A stretch of 64,000 nucleotides of DNA, from positions 16,871,001-16,935,000 of the forward strand of contig NC_091000.1 in assembly GCF_041146395.1 (NCBI RefSeq), given 5' to 3'. Within the stretch, counting starts at the first letter, position 1; each line of letters begins with the position of its first letter. The notes beneath the pieces are model-generated. The model saw only the letters and a program-made list of their open reading frames with translations. It was not told the origin of the DNA and made no database searches. A program made the position numbers and the translations under genes. This stretch comes from Eulemur rufifrons (Eukaryota; Chordata; Mammalia; Primates; Lemuridae). Of this stretch, positions 25,239 to 37,400 are shown one piece after another.

Positions 25239-28200
25239 AAATCTATCCCTTGTCAACGTGGCACACTTACGCATCTCCAAATAAGGGAAATAACAAGGTC
25301 ATAATTCCAACTAACATGATACAACCAGCTCATGTACAATTGAAGATGCATTAACCCCTTCCCCAGAAGAGAAGGTAGAGTCCCTTGAGTGATGGTCATT
25401 TTTCTCCTTGATATCCCATAACTTAAATACTAAGAATAAAATTAACAATACTTAAATACTATGATATAAAGTTAATGCATCTTATGTTACATGATAAGGA
25501 AATCAGAGAGGGAAGAAAATAAAGATTATATACATACACAGAAACATATTCACGTCAAAATAAGGAGGAAATACTCATGACAACCACCATTCTCACATTT
25601 GTATTATAACTGATCATGCAATCAGAGTTGGTGTTTATTGCTATGTCTTCCACTATCCATCCTATATGCCTTTTGCCTTCAGAAAGCACCTCAGATGGTC
25701 ATGGTTCTTCACCTGGTGGGATCATCTAAACCTTCAATTCCTGAAGTGTCTGAGCCACTAGTAGTCCTGCCTGGACTGGGTTGTTGTAGTTTTCCATTGT
25801 CCTTAATCACAGAGCATGGGAATACCAAGAGATACCCTAAGGAATCTCCTGTGTTCCAGAAATACTATTTCTTACCTCCATGGAGAAGTAGAAGTTCAGT
25901 TTTCCCTTGGTAGTCAGAATCAATCACCCCAGCCAACACAGTAACTCCCTTCTTTGCTCATCGATTCAAAAACATGAGGAGCCCAAAGTGGTTGAGCAGC
26001 AGTCTTAACTTCCAGTTCAGTGGAATCATTGTTGTGTGTCCTGGTAGAAGCATTCCTCCTTTAAACTAAGACCTCTAGGCCGGAAAAGCATAAGGGCACA
26101 GAAACAGGCAGCAAAAGTTTTTGCAAGTGGAGCACTAGGGGTAATAATGAGTGGTGCCACTCCCATCTCCACCCCTCAATTCCTGGACCCATGAATCCCA
26201 GCTATAAGAGAAGTGGCACCATACACTGGACACTGATTCAAAGCATTTACAGTCTCCTAGATAACCTCTTCTGCTGAGATCATCCTTTGGTAAGCACTCA
26301 CATGGAATACAAATATCTTCACATTTTTTTGCCCTTTCAGAGAGGTCTATCCACATACCTCTTCCCCAGATTTCCTTGTTACCGTTTTCCAGTGATGTTT
26401 CTTCCAAGTCCCTGACCATTCAGCCAAACCACTGGCCACATCCCATGCATCAGTCTATAATTGTATGTCTGGCCATTTCTTCTTCTAAGCAAAGTGAGTA
26501 ACTAGTTACACTGCTCAAAGTTCTGCCCACTGAGAGGATTTTTCTTCATCACTGTCCTTCAGGGATGTCCTGGAAAGGGGCTGTGGTACTACAGCTGTCT
26601 ACTTTTGGGTAGTGCTTCTGTATGATGCAGAACCATCTAGAATCCAAGCCCTAGTCTCCTTGTCCTCTGTCAGCTGATTTAGGATACTCCCCATGAGGCC
26701 ATAGGTGCAGGTAGAGAGAGAGATGTCAATGTAGCAGGAGCGGGAACCATGGGCATTTGGGCCACTCCTTCGTATACCTTATTGTTCCTGCCCATGTCTG
26801 CTTGGGCCCATTAATGTATATGCCACTTCCATTTGATAATGGAGTGCTGCTGTGCACACCCAATTTTTTGGCTTGGTGGGTCAGGTAACACTTAGTTTAT
26901 GATGAGGAGCTCAGGTCACATAGTAACTTGAACTTGATGCCGTATGGTTAAATGTTTCATTTCTATAGCAGGCCAACAGCTATTTCACAAAAGGGGAGTA
27001 GTTATCTACAGAGGATGACATGGCTTTGCTCAAAAATCCTAAGGGCCTGTGATGTAGTCACTTATAGGGACCTGTCAAAGTCTCCTAACAGCATCTCTTT
27101 CTGCCACTGACATTTGAAATATCATTGGATCTGCTGGATCCTATGGCCCAAGTGGCAGAAAAGCTTGCACAGCAATCTGGACCTGTTACAGAGCCTTCTC
27201 TTGTTCTGGGTCCCACTCAAAACTATCAGCTTTCTGGGTCACTTAGTAAATGGGCCAGAGTAACACACCCAAATGAGGAATATGTTGCCTCCAAAATCCA
27301 ACCAGGTGTTGTGCCTTTTTTGGTTGTCGGAGGGGCCAGAAACTTATCCTTCACCATAGGGGCACTATCTTGATGTACCCCACACCACTGAGCCCCTAGA
27401 AATTTCACTGAGGTAGAAGGATGGAGCCTGAGGAGACTCAGCATTGTTTCCACACCAACTGCTTCAGGGGAGGCCTCTATGGTTTTCTCAGATAGTGTAG
27501 GGTTAATCCCCTCAGATAGGCATGGAGAGGCTGCTCCCACTGATAGAGAGGCTGCTGCTATTGGCAGTGGCGAGGCCTCTTCCACTGGCAAACAATACTC
27601 ACAGACTTTAGGAGCTCAAAAGTCCCCAGCTTCATCAGGGTCTTCCCACACATCTCCACTCCAGCTTTCAGGATCCTATTCCTTCCCAATCAATGTACTT
27701 AATTTAACAGTAGACACTGTGGGATCCTGGGAATTCAACTTGCATCGTAATTCAGCCAGTCACAGCGTAAGATTCTGCAGTTTTTATTTTCAGCAATCTC
27801 AGCTCTGTGGTTACAGGAGATAAGGATCTCCTTGGTGGCACACATAGAAGCTTTTGGTCATTTATGCAGTGCTTGACCTGGGAATTCCAATCCCTGAGCT
27901 TATCATATTCTTTCTGCACTTTGTCTTGAAATAACAGGAGTAATCAGCCAAACTCATCATATTCATTAGTTTAGCAAAAAATGTTTAAGAGTATCATATA
28001 CACAGTCCCTCGGATTTTTGTTTATTATAAGTGATTGATTAGGAATATCAAATGGTGATATTTTGCATATCTCTATTGCCAGACCACACCGTGGACTATC
28101 AGTGCTCTCTCTGCTACTAGAAATAGAGTCATTAGCATCTTTAATCACACTAGAAAGTCAGTTCCTGAAGCTCCAGAACCAATTCAGAATACTCACCCTT

Positions 28201-28239
28201 AGAATTCTATCCCTCTAGAACCACTCTCAGTACCAAAAC
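25239..28239 (-). pseudogene. ERVL internal region: gag/pol remnants, broken
   Basis: In transcription order: gag-like sequence from about 28200 to 27450, then a pol segment whose minus frame (27226-27591) contains 'VKFLGAQWC' and 'APPTTKK', typical of the end of ERVL reverse transcriptase. Next come sequences of the RNase H to integrase region around 26135-26900, where the minus frame at 26135-26419 includes 'GRGMWIDLSERAKK'. Downstream integrase/dUTPase-type sequence continues toward 25640. Directly upstream of the RT-end segment the sequence switches to non-RT text, and I do not see the RT catalytic core, which implies a deletion there. Multiple stops and frameshifts interrupt every part. 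The plus-strand frames at 25638-25913, 27125-27373 and 27479-27823 are antisense shadows. Confidence 0.72.
28218..28235 (-). other. Retroviral primer binding site, tRNA-Leu-like
   Basis: The minus-strand reading is TGGTACTGAGAGTGGTTC, located immediately inside the 5' LTR. It begins TGGTAC as expected for pairing with a tRNA-Leu 3' end (a leucine primer is what gives ERVL its name) and matches most of the 18 positions with several substitutions. Its position fixes the polarity of the provirus. Confidence 0.6.
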
Positions 28240-28776
28240 CATAGTGTTCTTTAGAGAAATGGAACCAAACAGAACCAATATGTTTGTGTATACATGTGGG
28301 ATGTGTGTATGTGTGTATAATATATATATATACACGTGTGTGTGTAGAAAGAAAGAGAGAGAGATTGATTTGTTTTAAGGAATTAGTTCTCATGAAGGCT
28401 GAGGAGTACCAAGATCTGCACTCGAAAGCTAGAGACCCAGGAGAGCTAATGTGTGAGTTCTAGTTCAAAAGCCAGTTGGCTTAAGATAAAAGAAATGGCA
28501 ATGTTTCAGTCCAAGTTCAAAGGCTGGAAAAGACCAATGTCCAGCTCAAACAGGCAGGAGAAGTTCCCTCTTACTCAGGCTTTTTGTTCTAATTCAGGTC
28601 TTCAGTTGATTGAATGAAGCCACTCATTAGGGAAGCCAGTTGGCTTTACTTATTCTACCAATTCAAATGTTAATCTCAAGCAGAAACACCCTCACAGAAA
28701 TATCCAGAATGATGTTTAACTAAACGTCTGGGCATCCTGTGGTTCAATGAAGTTGACACAGAAAAGTAACCATCAT
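28240..28776 (-). mobile_element. 5' LTR of the ERVL provirus (MLT2-type)
   Basis: Shares the marker order of the 3' LTR: 'aaggaattagttctcatgaa', 'gacccaggagagctaatgtg', 'ggctttttgttctaattcag' and 'ctaccaattcaaatgttaat'. It ends near 'gtaaccatca'. A (TG)n/(TA)n microsatellite has expanded at about 28285-28345, in the part of the LTR that is AT-rich in the family. Confidence 0.8.
28285..28345. repeat. (TG)n/(TA)n microsatellite inside the ERVL LTR
   Basis: An interrupted TG-rich run, then 'atatatatata', then 'cacgtgtgtgtgtag'. It lies within the 5' LTR. Confidence 0.75.
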
Positions 28777-30240
28777 GGCCATCTTGTTATTTTCAAAATA
28801 TTTTCTATTAATATAATATTTGTAGAATAGATTTGATTCAGGTCCTCATCATGTCTCGTGTAAATTAATGGAATAGACTTACAAGTGATCTCACAATCTC
28901 CAACAACTCCTTCCTTGCATTCATCTCTTCAACTACCACCAAAATTATATTACTTTTCAATAGCAGAGATCAATAGTGTTTTCTACCTTCCCCCCTTTTT
29001 CTGAACACTGTAACAACCTGCAGTGGTTCTCCCAGGCTTCAGGATCCAGTTTAATCTCAGTAGTATTGTAGTGAGGAAGTCTTCTTAGTCTTCCAGTTCC
29101 CTTCTCCTCACGGGAATGCCTACTTACCTTGCAGCTGATTCAATGCAACACAGATAGGTTGAACTATATGAAACTGCCATTTATTTAAGTCAAAAAATAG
29201 TAAATTGGCGGAATGTGATTCAGTTTAAGCCAATAATATAAAGGAAGAAATATACTTGCAACTTCTCAGGAACAGAGCCCTTGTCTCATCGCAGTTTACC
29301 CAGTAGCTAGCATGATTTTTTGGACATATCACAGGCCACAAGAAAATGTTTACTAAATTAATAAATCATGTATATGTTAAGGAATACTCAATAAGTAAAA
29401 GCTTTAGGATGTATCATGAATTTTCATTATTTTCAAATTTTCTCTGACTCTATACAAATGACTTTATCTTTTAATTTTTGGAAATATTTTCAAAGATTCA
29501 AGTTAAAACATAAATTATCCTTAAAGTTAAGAAGTTTAAAGAAAAAAATAGACAATAAATTTAATTCAAGCTAAGTTTTTTTTCCTCCACTTGAAAAGTA
29601 GTCCACTGCTTGTGACCAGAAAACTCCCTTCTGAAAATTAGCACTTTGGGGTTTTTGGGATTTTTGGGTGACTCTTTTTCTGGCTTCAAAAAATGCTAAA
29701 AATATAACCTGTTGAACTCATGGGAAAAGTGAACCACTATGATCAGATAGAGCCTGTTCAATCCATGAATGCACTGGAAACATTTTTGAATTTGGCAAGA
29801 AATAGAAAGTTTTGTAGCAGATGATCTCTTAGGGCTAATTATAATCTTCCAGAATTGAAGTGCTAGTAGGGACTTTGAGAGATCAATTTATCTACTCTTT
29901 CAGCAGTAAATGTTTAAACCATCCTCAACAGGTAAGAATCTATCTTATTTTAAAGAGGTCTGTAAAATAGTGGAAATTTAAAATCATTAAAGACTCTTAT
30001 AAACATAAATAAATAAATCTCCCTATGGAGATTGTCAGTACTATAATTAACCTAGCACATGAAGAAGTGAAAATCACAATCATTTTAAAGATTTGTGTAT
30101 GTTCAAAACCACTCTTAATTCACCCCCTCTCCCCCACTGTTTAGAATTGAATTCAGCATACCACAATGCTTCTTTGGTCAAACTTGGTGCACTTCCAATA
30201 TACAGAATATGATGGCTGACTTGTGGGTCTCTCATGAGCA
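28777..30240. other. Unassigned sequence with one L2-like end
   Basis: No gene seen. 29275-29370 has an L2-like 3' end ('cccttgtctcatcgcagttt', 'gaaaatgtttactaaattaa', plus strand). The rest is AT-rich and featureless. Confidence 0.35.
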
Positions 30241-30424
30241 AAGTTTCTCAACAGGGCACCTATTGACATATTGGGTAGGATAGTTCTTCATTGTGCAGTG
30301 TCCCCGGCTCTAGTCCACTGAATGCTAGTAGTGCCCCTCAGTTATTATGACAACCAAAAAGGTGCCATCACCCATCTCCAGTTACTCCTGGTCAGTGGTA
30401 TCAACCAAGCTTGAGAATCACTGT
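30241..30424 (-). mobile_element. hAT/Charlie-type non-autonomous DNA transposon
   Basis: The + strand starts 'gtttctcaacagggcaccta' and ends 'cttgagaatcactg', so the ends read CAGTG-ATTCTCAAG from the minus side. This is the terminal-inverted-repeat style of Charlie-related elements. Internal blocks include 'actgaatgctagtagtgccc' and 'attatgacaaccaaaaag'. A clean 8-bp target duplication is not visible. The family name is not assigned. Confidence 0.55.
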
Positions 30425-31960
30425 GCTAGCCTATGAACTTTTTATGAATGGCTGATACTATTTGTAGGCATAAATTTACTTATTTACACATGCAAGTGTA
30501 TAAATTACAAAAAGTTTCTTCAATGTGGAATACAAATAAGGTCACAGCTTTTCTTTTTCAGACACCTACTCAGTCCAAAGGGGGTTTGTTCACCCTGTTG
30601 GGTTTCTGTTGAAGCACAGTGTGACCCAATTTGGAGGACCATGCTTGTCCACTGTTCAGGGATGCTCATGGCAGTCCAGGGCCAGCCCTCTCAAATTATT
30701 TCCCCTTGCTGAGCCACTGTTTACAATGGGCCAAGAAAGTAAAGCAGCTGGCCTGTGATCCATTCACATCATTTATCAGAGGACAACTGGGAGAAAGAGA
30801 AGAAGGCAAGTGACCCAATCTGATCTTATCAGTTGGACCTCTGAGTAAACAGACTAATGATGTTTGTTAGCAGGAGGAAAGCTCATCTGTTGAAAACCTT
30901 TAGCAGGATGTCCCTGGGTTAGGATAATTTATATTAAATACACCTAGGATATATGGCTGTATGAGGCATGACTCCCTGGGGGATGTCTTTCTTTGAAGTA
31001 TAAAATGGAGATATTTTATGACTTAAATGCTCCTCCTCCTGTGTGAGAAAAAACCCTTTAGATGTCACTTGGAGATCTCATTTATTATTCTGGGCCAGAG
31101 AGTAAATGTATAACATGAAAAGATAGGGAGCCACCCCCAATGTCTCAGATACCTCTTTGCTTCATTTGAGTCTCTTGATTGCCTGTATCCTTGAAATTAT
31201 TGGAAAAGCTCGATATTGGGTAAGGGCTTGGATTTCGGTGAGTCCCATTTGACCAGCTGATTCTTTATGTTAACTCATTCCCAAAGCCCTCTACTGTCCC
31301 TTGTGTGAGAGCCCAAAAGCACTCTGGCACTAGTCACAAGACTGTTCTCAGACCAGCCTTCACTCATGACCATCTCCGTGAACCTTTCTTTGAGCCCAGA
31401 TGGCCATCCTAGACTTTGGCTTTCTCAAGATAATTTCATTCCAAAGGGTTTATTTCCTTTCCCTGTATCCTGGTCTGGATTTTTCCCAAAGGCTCTGAGC
31501 TCTTTAAAAACTTGATCTGTTACCAAAAAAAAAAAAAATTGAGAGTATCCTGGATTTATTATTGTTAAGCGATACTAGTCACAGTGGGATCCTGCAAAGA
31601 CATTTCAGTGAGCTAAAATACATTAAAAATCAATTAACATTATTACTGGGTTATAAGAAAATGTCATGCAGGTACTTGGCAATATCCTCAATTGAAAATG
31701 AAATAAGCTAAATGTATTTTAAATATTTATAGGTACGTTAACTTCCTGTAAAGCCAGGAAAGTAAAATTATAATAAATTCTGATTTTGACACAAATAAAA
31801 TATGGAAAATGCAAGCAAATAAACAAACTTGATTTACCTCCTCTCCAGTGACAGAGGTCTTAGTGAATGACAGCACTGATGCAGTAAATCATCATCATAT
31901 CATAAAAATTATAATGCCTTCTTCTAATCCATAACTGGTGTCTGCTAGCACTGTGGTTGA
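30425..31960. other. Unassigned sequence, no gene seen
   Basis: No recognised repeat or gene. An A-run lies near 31524-31537. The 60-codon frame at 30631-30813 has no motif. Confidence 0.4.
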
Positions 31961-31964
31961 AAGA

Positions 31965-32215
31965 CAACATAGAATAGTGAATGACAGCAAAGGCTTTAGA
32001 GCCAGACTCCTTAGGTTCAAATCCCACCTGACCACTTACTGGTCAAGATGTTAGGCAGGTTATTTGGCCTCTTTAAACCTTAATTTTTTTTCACCTGTAA
32101 ATTTGGAAGAATAATAATATCTACTTCATAGGATTTGTTTAATAACTAAATGAATTAATACACGTAAATAGCATAAAATAGTACCTGGGAGATTGTAAGT
32201 CATTAATAATTATTG
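31965..32215 (+). mobile_element. MIR SINE, near full length
   Basis: The full forward MIR order is visible: 'ttagagccagactccttagg' with 'ttcaaatcccacctgaccac' (tRNA-like B box region), then 'gttatttggcctctttaaac', 'cacctgtaaatttggaagaa' and 'actaaatgaattaatacacg'. Confidence 0.68.
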
Positions 32216-32764
32216 ACTATAATTATTTTTATATAATTAAGATGGTCAGAAAAAAAAATCTTTCCTGAGACGAAGAAAACTAGCTTCTGTTAATTAAAAA
32301 AAAGCATAGTGTGTCCACCTATCTACACAATTATTGTGTAACTTGATGGTAGACATGATACACTGGAAAACATATGGGCAATAGAGCCCCTGGGAGAAGT
32401 GGGTTTAAATTCTATCTCCCTTAAATTTCTTCTTAAAATGAGTAAAATTATACAAACCTACTTGCAGGACTGCTGTGGAGACTAAACATCTTATTTCTGA
32501 AATGTTTTGTACAGTGGCTGTCCATTGGGGGTCCTTCAATGGAACTAATACTAGTACTCAGAATAAGCATTCAACACAAGCTTGCGGAAAGCATAGATGA
32601 CACATGTACAGTATATACAGTCAGCCTGTGAAGTGATAAGCTTGATTCCACAGAGAAGGCCTTGTTTCTTACACTATTCCTACAAAAGCAGGATATTCAC
32701 AAATCAAGAATCTTAAAGTAGATATTCCTCCCTTTGAAGGAGAGGGAACTGTATCCATGGATCA
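32216..32764. other. Unassigned sequence, no gene seen
   Basis: No repeat or gene that I can support. Confidence 0.35.
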
Positions 32765-32925
32765 CAGACTGAGCAAATCCTCTGAATCACCTCAGGAACC
32801 CTCCACAAGTACAGATTCTGGAGCTCCAAGTCAGACCTAGAAAATCAGTATCTCTGGGGAGAAGAAAGAAGAAATCTTGTAGTTTAAAAAAATAAGAAAC
32901 AGCGTTGGTGATTCCCATGATAAGT
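32765..32925 (-). mobile_element. MER5-like hAT/Charlie element
   Basis: The + strand 'gaatcacctcaggaaccctc', 'gtcagacctagaaaatcagt' and 'atctctggggagaag' then 'ttggtgattcccatgataa' follows MER5A in reverse. It is diverged and the ends are eroded. Confidence 0.45.
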
Positions 32926-33249
32926 CAGTGAGATGACCTCTCTATTCCCTTCAAGATTCAGATTCTATGATTCTAATCACAACTTCTAATTGAGTCAGAG
33001 CCCAAAATTATCATGCAAGATGAGGTAACGTGTGGTTTCCTGCCTTTTCAATTATGGCAGAGGGAAGTGTCACATAATGGGCATTGTATAAGTTAGTGGA
33101 GATTTGCTGCAACAGGAAAGTAAAAAAATGCCTGATTTATAAACCCTTCAGCTTTAGAACCCTAATATTCTTACTAATAAAGTGAACAAAGCAGCTTAGG
33201 TTTTAGCATTGTGCATATATTCTGTGCCATAAGAAACCCTAACAAGAAG

Positions 33250-34350
33250 AAAACATAGACAGGGAATAACCAAACACACTGCAGTCAAGAAAGTGATGGA
33301 GAATTAAGCCGAAGGTAATAACAGACAGATGCACACCTCATTTTACCCACACTGAACAACTGCAGTCTTGAGGTTGAATCAATAAGGAAAAAGAATCAGC
33401 CCTCAGGGAACTACAGCTATATTTTATATAGAATTATGGGGCACGATCGCTGCCTGAGGCGCATATGGTCAAAGGAAATGTTGATAAATTAGAGTTCACA
33501 AACATAGTTGATTCAATCAAAGGAAGAAATCTCACACCAATTTTGCAACCTGTCACAGACTGATGCAGCAGATTATGACCCCCAAGATAAGTCACCCTTC
33601 TCTGGACTAAGAACAAACTTTTATATCGCAGCACAGAGTCTGGCTTCGAGAAAGAAACCAATGTTTAACATGGCTGTCAGTTTCCAGAAAGCAAATAAAT
33701 TCTCAGTGAAGCCTCCTCACTCTAGGAAGGAAGCAATGAGAGGCTTGCCTTTCACTCCTGAATTTCTACACACAGGACTAAGTCATGGGCAATTGACGAT
33801 GCCACTCCTCAGAAACATTGGCCTACTACATTACATACATGGGGTTAGGACCAGGTCAGAAAACACCAAGCAGTCACAAGATAGAGAGGGGTGTGATTCT
33901 TGTATGTGACTCTGGCTAGAACCTCATGAAGGATTTTTCTGGTGGCCTTAGAACCATACACCATCTCGTGGCTGGAAAACGCTGTCCTGTCACTTGCTAA
34001 TCCACATTATGATGACCCTTGTCAGAACTGATGAGGTTGTAGGCTAATGTTGACTTTCTACATGTCCTGTTTTTAACACTCTGAAATGTACTAACCTATT
34101 CGCCCTTGTGTAGATGACACAGGAAAGGAAATGATCAGGTTTTATAACTATTTATAACTTTCTGATTCATTCTTGGCCTCAGAGATCTGTGGGTGTTTAC
34201 TACAGCTTAGCAACTTTCTTTCATAAGGAAATGCCCGGTAAACCTCTCCTTGGACCACAACCAGGTACAAATGGTCTCATAGTCCTGTTTTGTGTCAGTG
34301 CACTTGATTGCCTTCAAAGAAGGTGAGTACCAAGCACAGAGAAATTCCTT
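33250..34350 (+). other. Unassigned segment, possible LTR 3' part
   Basis: From about 34030 the text has the character of an LTR U3/R region ('ttataactttctgattcatt', 'cttggcctcagagatctgtg', 'ctctccttggaccacaacca'), but I cannot place it in a family. It contains the 133-codon plus frame at 33508-33909, which opposes a 75-codon minus frame and shows no domain. I do not call it a gene. Confidence 0.25.
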
Positions 34351-34373
34351 CTCAGGAGCTAACCACCACTGGA

Positions 34374-34449
34374 AAGGACTCTTGATTGATAACAGTTACA
34401 TATTTTCAATCAAGGACTCTTGATTGATAACAGATAATATTTTCAGTTA
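34374..34449 (+). repeat. 38-bp tandem duplication
   Basis: Two adjacent units, 34374-34411 and 34412-34449. Each starts 'aaggactcttgattgataac', and they differ mainly toward their ends. The recent look (22 identical leading bases) suggests slippage or a microduplication. Confidence 0.85.
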
Positions 34450-37400
34450 CAACTCCAAGATTCAGGGCTGTATTTAAAGAGGCCCACTTAATGGACGTAT
34501 TTAAGTCGAGCTATAGAGTGATTTGAGGGAAAATAAACAAAGCTGTTTGCTTTCCCTGAGTGTCATGTTTGTGGCAACAAAAAAAGAGAGAAAGCCAGGC
34601 TTCCCCAGAGCCCTGTCTTTGGAACAAGGCAGTTTTAAAGTAATCCCAAAGTGCTTGAATCAGCACTTCTAACAGTATTTCCTCTCTATGATGAATTTAA
34701 GACACGTTGTTTTATAGGCTTTTCTCACTTTCTCTTTCTGTTTGACACCTACACTGTGCCCCCTTATTTCACACTGCATCTCCCTTAACTGCTTCTTACC
34801 CCCATTCCCTCTTCTTCTTCTCCCTCGTCCTTTAAGAACTTCTCAGATGGGCTACAGACGGGGATGGTAGAAAAAACATGCTCATTTGACTTAAAAAGCT
34901 AGATGGGAAACAGCCAGATAAAGTTAGGGATTTCTGTTGCTTTGTTTGTTTGTTCTGTAAATGCAAAATCTCTAAACCTGTTAGGGGATCATAGCTATGG
35001 TAACCTGGTTAGCTCAGCTGCACTACTCAGAATTGTCCTAACAAGCTTTTTGATGTTGTTTTCCAAAATCTTCTTTTCACATGAGATCATTTTGGGGAAA
35101 GACTTGGGGGCCAGCTGGCATTGACTTGAGGTACTGTTAGTCAGATCTAAATAGGAGGTCTGGCAGGTTGAGTGGTAAAGACTTGGGTAGGCGGGAGAGT
35201 CCCCAAGGTTGTGTTGCATGGACTTGTGAAAACCCCATCTTTTCATACAAATAGAAGAAGAATCAGTTGGAAACAATCTTATGATTTCCCCAGAATGCAT
35301 GAGAATTTCAGTGAAGGTTGAGTTTGGACTGTTGGTAAGTGATACAGAATTCTTGGTTTCAGAACCAGTAGCCTAAGATGGCCTGTGATACAATTTACTG
35401 ATTGAGGAGCAGATTAGTGTCTTTTGATGTTTGAATTATAATAGGGCATTTGACTGATTGATCCAGGTCTTGGGCTCTGCTAACATAGATAACACCCTCT
35501 CCTTTTATGACACTCCTTCCTTACCCTCAGCATTTTTTGTATCTGCTGAAAAGCAGGAGAATTTTGGAGAGAGGAGGGAATAGTTTTCTGGGGTCTGAGC
35601 CAGAGCAGAAGAAAAAAATTGAGGAAAGTGGAGTGATGGTGTAGCATCTGGTCCATGTCTGGCTCCTGGAACTGGGTTTGAGCCTAGGTAATGCGGTGAG
35701 ATGCGTCTTGTCCTCTGTTACCTTTTGGACTGAGGAATAGGAGAAAGCCAGGGGTCAAAGGAGCTGTATTTTGGATAGGCTGAGTGACAACATGGGTACC
35801 AAGTGATAGGGAGTCTGCTCCCCTCATGGGGCCCAGCCTGGCTGTGGTGCCCTAAGGACTGTCAGCTTTGGGAGCCTCAGAGAAGTACCCTTGGCATAGA
35901 GCTTTGTGTTTTCATGAGAGGCTGCAGTGATGCTCCTTCCTGTGGCCCCCTGAACTGCGGGAAAATGTGGCAGACCCAGACAGACAGACGTGAAGTACTC
36001 CCTTTGCACTGACACAATTAACTGTAAAAGATTTTGAGGGCAAGTTGAAATCCTGCAGTCAAAATGGAGACATAGTAATTTGGAAATTTCTGATGAAGCC
36101 GGAGACATAGCTGTTAGATAGTTACTGAGAAAGCAGCTATCTGAGAGAGAGTCCAGGGCAGTCTTCGGGCATTCTAAACCCTAACTGAGTCCTCACTGAA
36201 GCAAGTGAAGCAAGCAAGTGAAAATCCACTCTCATGGATTTCATTTCAGAGACCAGGAATAAGCCAAAGAAAACTTACCTATAACTTACCTAGACTTAAA
36301 ATATTCACTCATTCATTCAGTATATATTCATTGAGCACGTACTGTGTGTAAAGCTCAATGTTAGAGTTTGGGGAAATAGAAAAATATTTAAAATTTATTT
36401 CCTTAAGGACTCTTCACGCTAATAAAGGATATAAGACATATACACTTTAACCCAGGTAAAAGTGGTGTCATTAAAAATGTTTTTTTTTTTTTAAAGACTA
36501 GAAGGTGCTAGAGAATATTATTGATAGAAGAGAAAATGTAAAGGTGATGATTAAAGAGTCAAGAGAAAGAGTTTTTTTGTTTTTTTGAGAACATGATGTT
36601 CCTGAAGTAAAATGTGGTGGGATCAACTCTGCAGAGGGGTTAGGAAAGAGACACTGAAGAAGGAAGAGTTGGGTGGTAAGATACTGAGAAAATGTGAGTT
36701 GAAAAAAGAAAGTATAAGAGGTTTTATATTGAGTGGTTTTGGTACACATTAAATTGGATGGGAAACTACTTATTGAGCGTGAATATTCCACAGTGATTTC
36801 AGGGTTTGATAGAGGAAGGGTTTAGAATAAGTGTCCTGAGACCTGTAATGGGGCATCCATTAAAGAGAGAGCATTGCCAAGTAGTAGTGAGGGCCAAGCT
36901 CCAGTTATGTAACATGGTTTTGTTGTGGCTCCACTCAGCCCAGGTTGTAATTTTATTCTGTGGTTGAAAACAAGTACACAAAGAATAGATGGCAGAATAC
37001 AACTGGATGGGGTTTGGTAAGGAAGGCATAGGTGAAGGAGAAAGGGCCAGGAGCAGGTCCTACTCCCTGACCCTTTCATATAGTTTCTGCCTACTGCTCT
37101 CCTTCACTTTTTGCCCTGCAAGTGATTCTCTCCAAATCTAAACTTTTTTGGTGGAAGAGGAGATTGACGAGTGTGGTGACAGGCTCCAAAGAGCAGAATA
37201 TTAACAATGCAGTGGGTGACCTTGAACACAGCTAGGCTTCCTGTAAATGTAATTCATGGAAATAAAAATACTTACACCCTTTCCCATTTATTTTTTTTTT
37301 AAATGTGAACAAACAATGCAAATCAAAAATATACATCCATGTAAGTCACATTCTTAAAAAAAATAAAGGAAAGATGATTAAATAAAAAAAAAAAAAACCT

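Larger units (their letters stand above)
24712..28776 (-). mobile_element. Degenerate ERVL provirus (two MLT2-type LTRs plus internal region)
   Basis: Two same-orientation MLT2-type LTRs (24712-25238 and 28240-28776) enclose about 3.0 kb of ERVL internal sequence on the minus strand. Transcription would run from 28776 toward 24712. A primer-binding-site-like sequence lies just inside the 5' LTR, and pol remnants lie around 27.2-27.4 kb and 26.1-26.4 kb, with gag-like sequence near 28 kb. At about 4.07 kb it is shorter than a full ERVL, which I recall as roughly 6-7 kb, so large internal deletions have occurred. ERVL elements characteristically lack env, and I see none here. All frames are broken. 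It is an old endogenous copy with no coding capacity. Confidence 0.82.

Noticed and set aside
27125..27823. Plus-strand frames of 82 and 114 codons
   Set aside because: They are antisense to the ERVL gag/pol remnants, whose sense strand is minus.
28285..28345. TG/TA-rich stretch considered as a regulatory Z-DNA element
   Set aside because: It is a microsatellite expansion inside the ERVL LTR.
31510..31545. A-run considered as the tail of a processed pseudogene
   Set aside because: No coding homology or polyadenylation signal context lies upstream on either side.
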